From Clostridia bacterium (lineage in GTDB: Bacteria > Bacillota > Clostridia > Oscillospirales > Acutalibacteraceae): DNA of 64,000 bases. Shown piece by piece: positions 55,401-63,259 of this stretch. A program made the position numbers and the translations under genes. A model generated the notes under the pieces. It did no database searches. It had not been told where the DNA came from and worked only from the letters and a program-made list of their open reading frames with translations. The stretch covers positions 186,001-250,000 of the forward strand of contig JAGALQ010000024.1 in assembly GCA_017625095.1 (NCBI GenBank), read 5' to 3'. Numbering within the stretch: the first letter of the stretch is position 1; each line of letters begins with the position of its first letter.

Positions 55401-55987
55401 GGCTCAACATATTTTCTCAATTCAGCTTCGGGAAAAGGAAAAGACGAAACAGCCGAATAAATGCTTTTTATTGTATCTTCAAGAGCTCTGTCACTGTTAA
55501 CGGAAGAAACGGTATCTGCAAGTTTTCTGAAAGCTTCGCTGCCCGAACCGTACATACGGGCAAGAACCTTTTTAACGGCAATATCTTCGTATCTTGCAAT
55601 TTCGCCCTTATCTGCAACAGCATAATCGGCACTGATGCCAAGCTGATGAAAATTCTCACGCACAAGTTCACCGCAGAAGCTGTCGATAGTGCAGATTTTT
55701 GCCGACTGCAAAAGAAGCTGCTGTTTCATCAGCCAAGGATCACCCGTTTGTGAAATGCGTTTATTAATTGCAGATTCTATGCGCTCTTTCATCTGAGCTG
55801 CAGCAGCCTTTGTAAACGTAACTATGACAAGTCTGTCTGCCGGGCAAGGATTCTGTATATCGGTAAGACGCTGAATAACACGCTCAACGAGAACCGTCGT
55901 TTTACCCGAACCTGCAGCAGCACTGACAAGCAGCGAACCGTCGCACCCGTCAATTGCAAGCTTTTGCTCCGCACTCCATTCATGCAT
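52487..55987 (-). CDS. addA: ATP-dependent helicase/nuclease AddA
   Basis: A 1166-residue UvrD-like helicase fused to a RecB-type nuclease; it resects double-strand breaks with AddB. Walker A AAAGSGKTTVL is near residue 25-35, Walker B is VDEYQDTN, motif IV includes QSIYRFRQAMPE, and motif VI is RVLYVAMTRAKELLVM. The C-terminal nuclease has VVIVDYKTDRG. The ATG at 55987 overlaps the addB stop; an upstream TTG at 56008 overlaps the AGGAGG site. Confidence 0.96.
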   Translation of the reverse strand: MHEWSAEQKLAIDGCDGSLLVSAAAGSGKTTVLVERVIQRLTDIQNPCPADRLVIVTFTKAAAAQMKERIESAINKRISQTGDPWLMKQQLLLQSAKICTIDSFCGELVRENFHQLGISADYAVADKGEIARYEDIAVKKVLARMYGSGSEAFRKLADTVSSVNSDRALEDTIKSIYSAVSSFPFPEAELRKYVEPYKSEASVSESIWGKFILEEVTERLRYCLELMTDAMRILNQPDVAKEDVGENLDKLISGEVSLFRDLVDMAESGRWDELYYRLRYYHFPTFSSKRSLDPAIKNSVKTRRDTVKKLVKEKLKNYVCVTSAEFDRDRKELLPLVECLVECIISYGEELRALKMTNNKFDFSDIEHLALELLVERDGDNVVKTPLALSLAETYREVIVDEYQDTNMLQDMIFSAISDNESNLFFVGDVKQSIYRFRQAMPEIFLGRRDRLPLFDGSNYPARVNLSSNYRSRNGVTSAVNFVFSRLMSPQLGEIVYDESEQLNPKAIYPEQDTPDVEFRLRAADENESEPEHIAKYIRDLLDSGKLIKSGDTQRPIVPGDISILTRSNKRMINYVQALEGIGIPAVCSVEGELSGSAEVRMILSLLRVLDNPLLDIHLTAVMMSPVFGFTAQDLSKIRTGAKRGVPVYRSVVTAASEGDVRCRRFLDKMDSIRKISIGLGAAEFMRRLYDETDVVSIARALDEPEQRVANLHSLLNLAGSFDATGACGLGAFLRFIDSSDKNGTEFSITDDSHAVKIMSIHKSKGLEFPVCILADLSYSMEHSEKGKVVFNKNQGIGMLLKDKFSGKSMMTLPFVSGDFCSRMMDISEETRVLYVAMTRAKELLVMVATCNYEKRLKAVSSAFDEDGHLSYGYAATSSNYIDWLLPIFTRHIDACDFRMFDDSTVSSSVINADFSLKAIICKPVSPEDNEVTEDTAATVSLPDPELMSIIRERIDYVYPYACLGGAIAKKQASGFADETLDEANFASSRPAFMNTGGLTAAQKGTLTHKYLQYCDLKNSDIASQVNRMIADGKLSEQEAKALRIDEIEAFYSSDLCSRINASSQVMREKKFAMLMPVRDAYPDLPEYVKDETIVVQGMLDIAFVEDGGVVIVDYKTDRGVDETEIIRRHSEQLGIYAKAMEKCTDQPVKAAYIYSLSLKKEIKVL

Positions 55988-58900
55988 CTTCCTCGCCCTC
56001 CTCTTCAAGTAATTTCAGACAATCGTCAAATTTCATACCTTCATACTTGTTTTCTTCCCCATTCCCCTCATAAAGACAGACATCAATATAAGGACAGTAT
56101 TCACAGTGAGCAGTTGAGTAAGTACCGCCGTAGACAGGTTTAGCCGGTATTTCACCGCGATGCAGTGCGATGCCCATTTCACGCACCGTATTGACAACAC
56201 TTTTTTCAAGTTCGGCAAGCTGAGAAAGTCCGATAAGATTATCGTAAAAACCTTTTTTGTTAAGCGGAACTACAGTACCGGAATTCTCGGTATCTATAGC
56301 GTGAACAACACGCGCATCATCAAGAATCAAGCCAGACATACGTCCCTCATTGATTACCTTTGCACGTAATATTTCCTGAGTTTCGTCACGTGTTGCTCTG
56401 CCCGGAGCCGACTTTGCAGGGATATACATAACACCTGCAGGCACAATGTTGCCGTATCGCTCTTTACCGTTTGCTTTGATAGCAAAAAGATAAAGAAGCA
56501 TCTGCATATTAAGTCCGTGCAGAACATCGTTAAGTTCAAATTTCTTTGTACCCGTTTTATAATCCATTACACGAAGGAAGGTTTTATCCTCGGTTTTAAG
56601 AACGTCAACACGGTCTACCATACCGCTGAGAATAACTTTTCCTCCGTCAGGCAAATCAATCTCAAACTGCTTGATATCGGATTCCTTGCCGCCTATATTA
56701 AGCTCAAAATCAACAGGCTCGAAATCGCTGAGCTTCATCTCGTTGACAAGACACATCACAACGATGCAGAGCGAATCACAAAGGCGTCTGTAGAGAAAAT
56801 CAAAACGTTCATCACGCTTATCTGCTCCCAGACTGTTGAGCAGATACTCGTCAAGGATTTTAACAACTTCTTCTCGTATTTTTGCTTCATCCAAGTCAAT
56901 AAGCTTTTTACCGAAACGTGAAACCATTTTCTCAAGAACATAGTGTGAAACCGTGCCGCTCAATGCAGCGTCAATCTCTGCAATTCTTCGTTCATTGAGC
57001 TTGATTCCGTGACGGCAGAAATACATAAACGGACATTTGCCGTAGTCTTCAATTTTAGTAGCCGATACGTAAATATCGTTTCCGAAAAGAGCAGATGCAA
57101 CCGAAGTATCTTCGATTCTGAAATCGCCCTTACCGCCTGCGCGGTCAAGTGCAGCCATACGTTCTGAATATCCTTCTCTGTCAGCAAAGCAGGCTTTGAG
57201 TGAGCTTTCAAGCACACTGTCGTGTTTCCATCCCTTTGCGGTTGCCTCAAAGGCAGATGCCTCACTCTGAATCAGATCAATTTCATCAAAATCGGATTCA
57301 TCTTTTACAGCACACATAGGAAGAATGTTTTTGATAAGACCGATAAGCTCGGATGGATTTTTTTCCGCACCCGAAAAATCAGTTTTGCAGTGAGATACAT
57401 AAAGCCGCTCATATCCGCAGCAAAGCGCACTGTATGCAATATAACGTTCCTCAAGGAAATCGCTCTGTGACGGTGCGGCAACACTCAGACCCATATCGTT
57501 GAGAATCTGTCTGTCAGCGTCACCGAGCACTCTGCCGGAAGACGGTTTTTTCGGGAACACACCGTCATTAACACCGACAACAAAAACAGCGCGCGGACGG
57601 TTGACACGAATGCGTTCAGCCGAGCCTATTATTATCTCATCAATACCGTGAGGTATTACACCTATATCCTGAACACCGAGCACAAGATTGAAAAGATCGA
57701 GAACACGGTGCGAATCAACCTTTGTATCGATAAGAGCCGCTGAAAGCTGATCAAAAATGAGCATAAGTCTGTCCCATACTCTGCCTAGCTCAACTGCATC
57801 TGCAGTTTCACCGTATGAATCAAGCGCAACAGCAAGCTTTTTCAGATTCTGGGGAGCGTTAACATCAACAAGATAAGAATAAAGTGCTGTCATCATCTGT
57901 GTTGCATTGCTGCTAAGTCTGAAACTGTTTCGGAACTTTTCAAGCGGCGCAATACAGGTTTCACGCAGTTTATTAATACTGTCAAGCTTCTCTTTATCTT
58001 TCTCGTTCAGAGCAGAGCCGAGACCCGACGGATTGTTAGTCCAACTCTCAAGCCAGCCTCTGCCGTCAATCTGCCAGAGGTAGACGTAGTTTTCAAGCTC
58101 GCTCACCTGCTCTACATCGAGCTGAGTAAGCTGAGTTTTAAGAAGACGGAATACCGCATCGGTTGAATAGCCTCTTGCAGCAATCTCCAGCGCAGCCCTC
58201 GCCATAACAACAGGAGGCTGTGAAGCCAATAATCTGCGTTTATCTTCAAACACAGGCACACCGTGCTTTTTGAGTGAAGCACGCAGCGATTTTGAATATT
58301 CATCTTCACTGCGTGAAATAACCGCAATATCACGGCAGCGATATCCCTCTTCACGCAGAAGCTTTTTAATCGTAAGCGCAACGAAGTCGCATTCTTCAAA
58401 AGCTGTTCTTGCAGAGTAAACAGTTACATCATCTGCAATACCGTCATAAACAGCTGAATTGACGGCATAAAGGTTTTCTTCAAGCGCTTGAATGCTCTGC
58501 GAAGCATAGCGTCCGCTATACTCGGGTACACGCACCTGAGAAACAGAAACACCGTTTTTCTTTGCAGTATTTATCAGCTTTCTTGCAGTTTCACGTACGC
58601 TCGAAAAAGCTGTGATATCATATTCGCCTGCGTAAATCTCGTCAAGGCAAAGCGTAATATACACATCATTACTCTGTGAAATGATGCGTGAAATAACATC
58701 GAATTCCTGCTGAGTGAAGCCTTTGAAGCCGTCAATAACAACGGTTGTTCCCTCAAAGCATCTGTCATCAAGAAGCTTATCGGCAAGAAGCGTAAGGTCA
58801 TCTCTTGCATCGGAAAATCGCTGAGCAACAAGAGCATCAAAAGCTGAAATTATCAATGACAAATCACCGACTTTTTTGCGTAGCATACCGTCTTCAAGCT

Positions 58901-59321
58901 TATGCGACGCCTCTTCGAGCATCTGTGAAGTTACAGCGCATTTTTTAAGCTCATCGGATATTTTGAGCATTTCAGACACAACACCTATGCTTCGGGAAAA
59001 CCTGCCGTAGACGTTAAGCTTATCGGAGGTTTCTTCAAGTGCTGTGCTCATAAGCGCCACTCTGCCCGCTTCATCAAGCTTGCATAAGCCGTGAATGTCA
59101 CCGAGAATATTCTGAGCTAAACGCGAAAAACTGCATACCTCGACCCTAAGCGCATCCTTTTCACCGAGAAGAGTGAGAATACTGCGCTCACTTTCAAACG
59201 AAAACTGCTCGGGCACAATAAGGTAAATCCCCTTTTCACCTGAGTTGATTTTCTCCTTTATTATATTTTGAACATAGGTCGTTTTACCGCTGTTTATTCT
59301 GCCTGTGACAATCTTGAGCAT
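55980..59321 (-). CDS. addB: ATP-dependent nuclease subunit AddB
   Basis: A 1113-residue partner of AddA that recognises the Chi-like site. The N-terminal P-loop is GRINSGKTTY (residues 7-16). The C-terminal nuclease has VDRVDVLK and VMDYKTGTKKF. Iron-sulfur cysteines are KCPFMYF and CEYCPYIDVC near the end. The ATG at 59321 follows GGGAG by nine bases; the longer reading frame from 59381 adds a non-homologous 20 residues and is rejected. Confidence 0.95.
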   Translation of the reverse strand: MLKIVTGRINSGKTTYVQNIIKEKINSGEKGIYLIVPEQFSFESERSILTLLGEKDALRVEVCSFSRLAQNILGDIHGLCKLDEAGRVALMSTALEETSDKLNVYGRFSRSIGVVSEMLKISDELKKCAVTSQMLEEASHKLEDGMLRKKVGDLSLIISAFDALVAQRFSDARDDLTLLADKLLDDRCFEGTTVVIDGFKGFTQQEFDVISRIISQSNDVYITLCLDEIYAGEYDITAFSSVRETARKLINTAKKNGVSVSQVRVPEYSGRYASQSIQALEENLYAVNSAVYDGIADDVTVYSARTAFEECDFVALTIKKLLREEGYRCRDIAVISRSEDEYSKSLRASLKKHGVPVFEDKRRLLASQPPVVMARAALEIAARGYSTDAVFRLLKTQLTQLDVEQVSELENYVYLWQIDGRGWLESWTNNPSGLGSALNEKDKEKLDSINKLRETCIAPLEKFRNSFRLSSNATQMMTALYSYLVDVNAPQNLKKLAVALDSYGETADAVELGRVWDRLMLIFDQLSAALIDTKVDSHRVLDLFNLVLGVQDIGVIPHGIDEIIIGSAERIRVNRPRAVFVVGVNDGVFPKKPSSGRVLGDADRQILNDMGLSVAAPSQSDFLEERYIAYSALCCGYERLYVSHCKTDFSGAEKNPSELIGLIKNILPMCAVKDESDFDEIDLIQSEASAFEATAKGWKHDSVLESSLKACFADREGYSERMAALDRAGGKGDFRIEDTSVASALFGNDIYVSATKIEDYGKCPFMYFCRHGIKLNERRIAEIDAALSGTVSHYVLEKMVSRFGKKLIDLDEAKIREEVVKILDEYLLNSLGADKRDERFDFLYRRLCDSLCIVVMCLVNEMKLSDFEPVDFELNIGGKESDIKQFEIDLPDGGKVILSGMVDRVDVLKTEDKTFLRVMDYKTGTKKFELNDVLHGLNMQMLLYLFAIKANGKERYGNIVPAGVMYIPAKSAPGRATRDETQEILRAKVINEGRMSGLILDDARVVHAIDTENSGTVVPLNKKGFYDNLIGLSQLAELEKSVVNTVREMGIALHRGEIPAKPVYGGTYSTAHCEYCPYIDVCLYEGNGEENKYEGMKFDDCLKLLEEEGEEDA

Positions 59322-59426
59322 ATCATCTGACTCCCGGATAAGCATTTTAATTATAATATCATATTTTAAGCAGATATTCAATCTTACCTTACCAATATTT
59401 ATATAATGAATCGCTGCGTCAAAAAT

Positions 59427-59447
59427 GGTATAATCAAACCGACTCTT
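59427..59447 (+). promoter_or_regulatory. Extended -10 promoter of the SH3/C39 peptidase gene
   Basis: TGGTATAATC forms an extended -10 (TGnTATAAT) about 45 bases before the start, with no clear -35. Confidence 0.5.
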
Positions 59448-59485
59448 TCTTTCGGCAAGTAACTGAAAAAGGAATGATTATCACC

Positions 59486-60445
59486 ATGCGACGATGTATC
59501 ATCACCGTGCTTATCGCGGTTATAACTGCGGCATTTGCTTCGGTCAATGCTTTTGCCGCCACAACACCCGCCGCAGGCACGGTATCAACTGCTTCGGGAA
59601 AACTTTATGTAAGAAGTTCACCCGGAGGAAATATCGTTTCAAGCCTAGAAAAAGGCAGAAGCGTTATGCTTGCAGGCGAAGAAAACGGATGGTATAAGGT
59701 TGAGTATGAATCGGGCAGATACGGCTACAGCTCAAAAAGCTATATCACACCGATAGCTTCAAGCGAATACAAGACAGTTAAAACAACTTCAGGCAGACTA
59801 TACGTCAGAAAATCCGCAGGCGGCGAAATAATAAACTCCATTGCAAGCGGAAGCAAGGTTGCTGTACTGAGCACTTCGGGTAATTGGAGCAAGGTTGTTT
59901 ATAACGGCAGCAGTATCGGATATGTAAGCAGCAATTATCTGATTTCAGCCTCGCAAAACTACGGATTCAAATCTGTCAGACTGAATGTGCCCGACTTCAA
60001 GCAAACAGACAGCAGATGGGCAAATCATAAAATCGGTAACACCAACCAAACAATAGGTCTTATCGGCTGCACGACAGCAGCTGTAGCTATGGCGGAAAGT
60101 TACCGTACTGGCACAACCATCTATCCTCACAAAATGGAGGATCGTCTGAGCTATTCATCTGGAGGTGCGCTGTACTGGCCTTCCAACTATACTGCAACTA
60201 CAAATTTTAACGGATATCTTTCACTGATTTATTCTAAGCTTAAAGAAGGTAAACCGGTAATTGTCGGAGCTAAAAAAGCCAACGGAAGTCAACATTGGGT
60301 TATTGTTACGGGAGTTAAAGCTACCAACTCACTGAAACCTACCGACTTTATAATCAACGATCCCGGCACGTCAACACGCACAAACCTCGGTCAGTTTTTC
60401 AGCATTTACCATTATCTTCACAAAATAGTCTGGTACACTAATTAA
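59486..60445 (+). CDS. Secreted SH3b-SH3b-C39-like cysteine peptidase
   Basis: A 319-residue exported protein. The signal peptide ends near NAFA. Two bacterial SH3 domains follow (GKLYVRSSPGG ... GRYGYSSKSYI and GRLYVRKSAGG ... SIGYVSSNYL), then a peptidase C39-like domain with Cys in IGCTTAAVAMAE, His in GSQHWVIVTG and Asp in FIINDPG. It probably binds the wall and hydrolyses a peptide there. The ATG at 59486 is used, with AAAGGA 12 bases before; the ATG at 59474 is too close to that site. Confidence 0.88.
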   Translation: MRRCIITVLIAVITAAFASVNAFAATTPAAGTVSTASGKLYVRSSPGGNIVSSLEKGRSVMLAGEENGWYKVEYESGRYGYSSKSYITPIASSEYKTVKTTSGRLYVRKSAGGEIINSIASGSKVAVLSTSGNWSKVVYNGSSIGYVSSNYLISASQNYGFKSVRLNVPDFKQTDSRWANHKIGNTNQTIGLIGCTTAAVAMAESYRTGTTIYPHKMEDRLSYSSGGALYWPSNYTATTNFNGYLSLIYSKLKEGKPVIVGAKKANGSQHWVIVTGVKATNSLKPTDFIINDPGTSTRTNLGQFFSIYHYLHKIVWYTN

Positions 60446-60450
60446 ACAAA

Positions 60451-60486
60451 AAGAATCGGGAGGACTTTTATATCTTCCTGATTCTT
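60451..60486 (+). terminator. Terminator after the peptidase gene
   Basis: A 13-bp hairpin (AAGAATCGGGAGGA pairs with TCTTCCTGATTCTT, two G.U pairs) is followed by TCAATTTGTTTT on the plus strand. It separates the peptidase from bioY. Confidence 0.7.
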
Positions 60487-60552
60487 TCAATTTGTTTTGA
60501 CAACACCGTATTTATCAACTATAATGTTCTCATTATTTTGTTGGAGAATATT

Positions 60553-61089
60553 ATGAAACCGAAAGCATTAAAGCTGACATTGACCGCACTATTTGCAGTT
60601 ATCATATCAATCTGCTCTATGCTCAGTTTTCCTGCCGCTGTGCCGTTTACACTTCAGACCTTCGGTGTTTTTCTGGCACTGTTTGTGCTCGGCGGCAGAT
60701 TCGGTACGCTGAGCATTGCGGTGTATATCTGCCTTGGTATGGCAGGTCTGCCTGTCTTCCACTCATTTACGGGTGGAATAGGAATTCTAATGAGCAGCAG
60801 CGGCGGATATATAATCGGATTCTTACTTTCGGGTATGCTTTATACGCTGTTAACGAAAGTAATCGGTGAAAAAGCGTGGGTTAAACTGATTTCAGCTTTT
60901 TGCGCGCTTGCAGTCTGCTATATTTCAGGCACGCTGTGGTTTGCATTCACCGCAACACAAAGCAGTGGCATTTTACCGATTTTTATGAGCTGTGTTGTAC
61001 CCTTCGTGATACCTGACACCGTAAAAATTCTGCTTGCATTCTTCATTTCAAAACGAACCGAGAAATTCATCCGTTCACACGCACGCTGA
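60553..61089 (+). CDS. bioY: Biotin transporter BioY (ECF S-component)
   Basis: A 178-residue six-helix membrane protein with FTLQTFGVFLALFVLGGRFG, GLPVFHSFTGGIGILMSSSGGY and a C-terminal VVPFVIPDTVKILLA. It imports biotin, alone or with an EcfAAT energy module, which is not in the window. The ATG at 60553 follows GGAG; the upstream TTG is not the start. It overlaps birA tail-to-tail by 23 bases. Confidence 0.95.
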   Translation: MKPKALKLTLTALFAVIISICSMLSFPAAVPFTLQTFGVFLALFVLGGRFGTLSIAVYICLGMAGLPVFHSFTGGIGILMSSSGGYIIGFLLSGMLYTLLTKVIGEKAWVKLISAFCALAVCYISGTLWFAFTATQSSGILPIFMSCVVPFVIPDTVKILLAFFISKRTEKFIRSHAR

Positions 61090-61825
61090 TTTCGCCGCTG
61101 CGAAGCACATCATCCGTACCGTCATCATTTTTTATTATTAATCCGCCGCATCCGTCAATCCCGATGGCTGTGGCGGTATTTTTTTGTCCGTTAAAATAAT
61201 AGTCTATACGCTTACCGATAACAAGGCTTTTTCTTCGGTATTCATCAAGCGTCTTTTCATCAAGAGCACCGAAGTTCAGAGAAAAAAGTTCATCTGCTAC
61301 CGCGGCAATAAGCTGTTCTTTAAGTGAAGCATCACAGTCGAGAGTACCGGCAATACCGTCAAGCTCTCCAGGGAAACTACAGTCTGAAAGATTTATGCCG
61401 ACACCAATAATAACACTCTTTACTCTTCCCTCCCGGGCAACAGCCTCACAGAGAATACCGCAGACCTTTCTGCCGCCGCAATACAAATCATTAACCCACT
61501 TGATAAGGGTTGATTTACCGGTAACCGATTCTACTGCTCGGCTTACTGCAACGGCTGCTGCGGTAGTGATACCGACCGTATCCTCAAAAGGCAGATCAGG
61601 ATGAATAACAACTGTCATATAAACCGAGCCGCTGTTTTCCGAGTAAAAGCTCTTTCCGTTGCGACCTCTGCCGCCCGTCTGACGGTCAGCAGCGATAAGC
61701 AGAAGCGATTTTTCACCGATGTTAATCAAACTGCGTGCAAACGTATTTGTAGAATCAACGCTTTCAAGACAGATTGTTTTAACGTTTTCCTTTTTCAGGT
61801 TTTTTGTAATTACATCAGCAAGCAT
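61067..61825 (-). CDS. birA: Biotin-[acetyl-CoA carboxylase] ligase, HTH-less
   Basis: A 252-residue biotin ligase that attaches biotin to carrier proteins. The motifs LESVDSTNTFAR, ADRQTGGRGRNGKSFYS, KWVNDLYCGGRKVCGILCE and GVGINLS are present; a C-terminal SH3-like domain follows. There is no N-terminal DNA-binding domain, so it is not a repressor of the biotin genes. The ATG at 61825 follows GGGTGA; upstream in-frame ATGs lie in the ybaK coding end. It is translationally coupled to ybaK. Confidence 0.94.
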   Translation of the reverse strand: MLADVITKNLKKENVKTICLESVDSTNTFARSLINIGEKSLLLIAADRQTGGRGRNGKSFYSENSGSVYMTVVIHPDLPFEDTVGITTAAAVAVSRAVESVTGKSTLIKWVNDLYCGGRKVCGILCEAVAREGRVKSVIIGVGINLSDCSFPGELDGIAGTLDCDASLKEQLIAAVADELFSLNFGALDEKTLDEYRRKSLVIGKRIDYYFNGQKNTATAIGIDGCGGLIIKNDDGTDDVLRSGEISVRVNG

Positions 61826-62300
61826 CGTCATCACCCGCAATATCAGCAGTAGAAAAACGTATAACTTTACCGAGGTCGGCAAGACTCAACTCAACGTGCC
61901 TGCCGATTTTGCCGCCGCTGAAAATGACCGTATCGCAGTTCTCAGCCGATTTATCAAACGTTGTACGGAAGAATTTCTTCATTCCGATCGGTGAACATCC
62001 GCCGTGGATATAACCCGTAAGCGGAAGAAGTTCCTTTGACTTTATCATTTCTATTGACTTTTCACCAACAGCTTTTGCTGCTTTTTTTAAATCAAGCTCT
62101 TTTTCAACCGGCACAACAAAGCAGTAATGATTGCCGCTTTTACCAACGGTTACAAGCGTTTTAAAAACCTTTTTCGGGTCAAGTGACAATATATCCGCAA
62201 CCTCAGTGCCGCTTGCTGCCTGTTCGGCTTCATAAGCATGGGCGATATATTTAATTTTTTTCTGATCAAGTATCCGCATTACATTTGTTTTTTCAAGCAT
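61815..62300 (-). CDS. ybaK: YbaK-type aminoacyl-tRNA deacylase
   Basis: A 161-residue Cys-tRNA(Pro)/related deacylase that clears mischarged tRNAs. It has HAYEAEQAASGTEVA, KVFKTLVTVG, FVVPVEKELDLKKAA and GYIHGGCSPIGMKK. The ATG at 62300 is preferred because GGGG lies nine bases upstream; the ATG at 62309 touches it. A good promoter precedes the gene. The stop overlaps the birA start. Confidence 0.92.
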   Translation of the reverse strand: MLEKTNVMRILDQKKIKYIAHAYEAEQAASGTEVADILSLDPKKVFKTLVTVGKSGNHYCFVVPVEKELDLKKAAKAVGEKSIEMIKSKELLPLTGYIHGGCSPIGMKKFFRTTFDKSAENCDTVIFSGGKIGRHVELSLADLGKVIRFSTADIAGDDDAC

Positions 62301-62330
62301 AAAAAACATCCCCGTAAGTTTTATGCGATT

Positions 62331-62358
62331 ATTATATCACTTTACTTATTTTTTGCAA
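62331..62358 (-). promoter_or_regulatory. Promoter of ybaK-birA
   Basis: Minus strand: TTGCAA at 62358-62353, a 16-base spacer, TATAAT at 62336-62331. Confidence 0.65.
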
Positions 62359-62529
62359 GCAGACCTTTTTTTAATTTACTGTTGAAATTTTGCAATCACA
62401 GTGGTATAACTTGAAATATATTCACATTTCAGCGGTATATCTGCCGATTTCACAGATTCGACAAATAAACCGCAACAGGTTGTATAATCATCACATCAAG
62501 ACACACTATTTAACCCGGAGATGTAAAAA

Positions 62530-63228
62530 ATGCAGATTGCAATATGTGAGGAATGCAGCAAAGAAGCGGCTGCAATTAAAGAATTTCTGAAAAAGTATTC
62601 ACAAACAAAATCGCTTTCATTTTCCGTTTCTCAATTCAGTAACGGAACAGATCTTATTTATGAAATTGAAGACGGTAAGCATTTTGACATTATTTTTATT
62701 GATGACAAAAACAACTACAACGGAATTACGACAGCGGAAAAAATCAGACAGCTCAACTACTCCGGTGAAATAATATTCACGGCTGATACAAATGAGCACG
62801 CAGTTGACGGATATGAAGTCAATGCCTGCGGATACATTGTCAAGCCTTTGAGCCGCTCAAAGCTTTTCGGTGCACTTGACAGAGCGGCTGACAAATTCAC
62901 GGCTGACGTATACCGTTTCAAGCACAGAAGCGATATCATTACACTTGCACTAAACGACATTATGTTCATTGAAAGCCGCAACTCGAAATGTATTATCCAC
63001 TGCAAAGACGGCGCAAAGCACACAATCTACACCAAACTGAGCGAAATTGAAAAAGAGCTTAATGACAGCAGGTTTTTGCGAAGCCACCAGAGCTATCTTG
63101 TCAATATGAACCATATTATAAAAGCGGATAAATGCTTTGAACTGACAAACGGTGAAAAGATTCTTATAAGACAGCGAAGCCTGAAAGAAATCAAAAAGAA
63201 ATACACCGAATATACAGGCACAAAATAA
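62530..63228 (+). CDS. LytTR-family response regulator
   Basis: A 232-residue regulator. The receiver starts AICEECSKE (E-E in place of the usual D-D pair), has a phosphoacceptor in IIFIDDKN, FTADT and the Lys of GYIVKPL. The DNA-binding LytTR domain has IMFIESRNSKCIIH, RFLRSHQSYLVNM and IIKADK. These regulators usually govern bacteriocins, autolysins or virulence genes. No histidine kinase gene is adjacent, so it is orphan within the window. It lies head-on to spo0A, separated by a bidirectional hairpin. Confidence 0.9.
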   Translation: MQIAICEECSKEAAAIKEFLKKYSQTKSLSFSVSQFSNGTDLIYEIEDGKHFDIIFIDDKNNYNGITTAEKIRQLNYSGEIIFTADTNEHAVDGYEVNACGYIVKPLSRSKLFGALDRAADKFTADVYRFKHRSDIITLALNDIMFIESRNSKCIIHCKDGAKHTIYTKLSEIEKELNDSRFLRSHQSYLVNMNHIIKADKCFELTNGEKILIRQRSLKEIKKKYTEYTGTK

Positions 63229-63253
63229 GGGAAGATTCACTGCGAATCTTCCC
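63229..63253. terminator. Bidirectional terminator between the LytTR gene and spo0A
   Basis: Perfect 10-bp stem GGGAAGATTC/GAATCTTCCC, loop ACTGC, with T-rich tracts on both sides. Confidence 0.8.
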
Positions 63254-63259
63254 TCTTTA

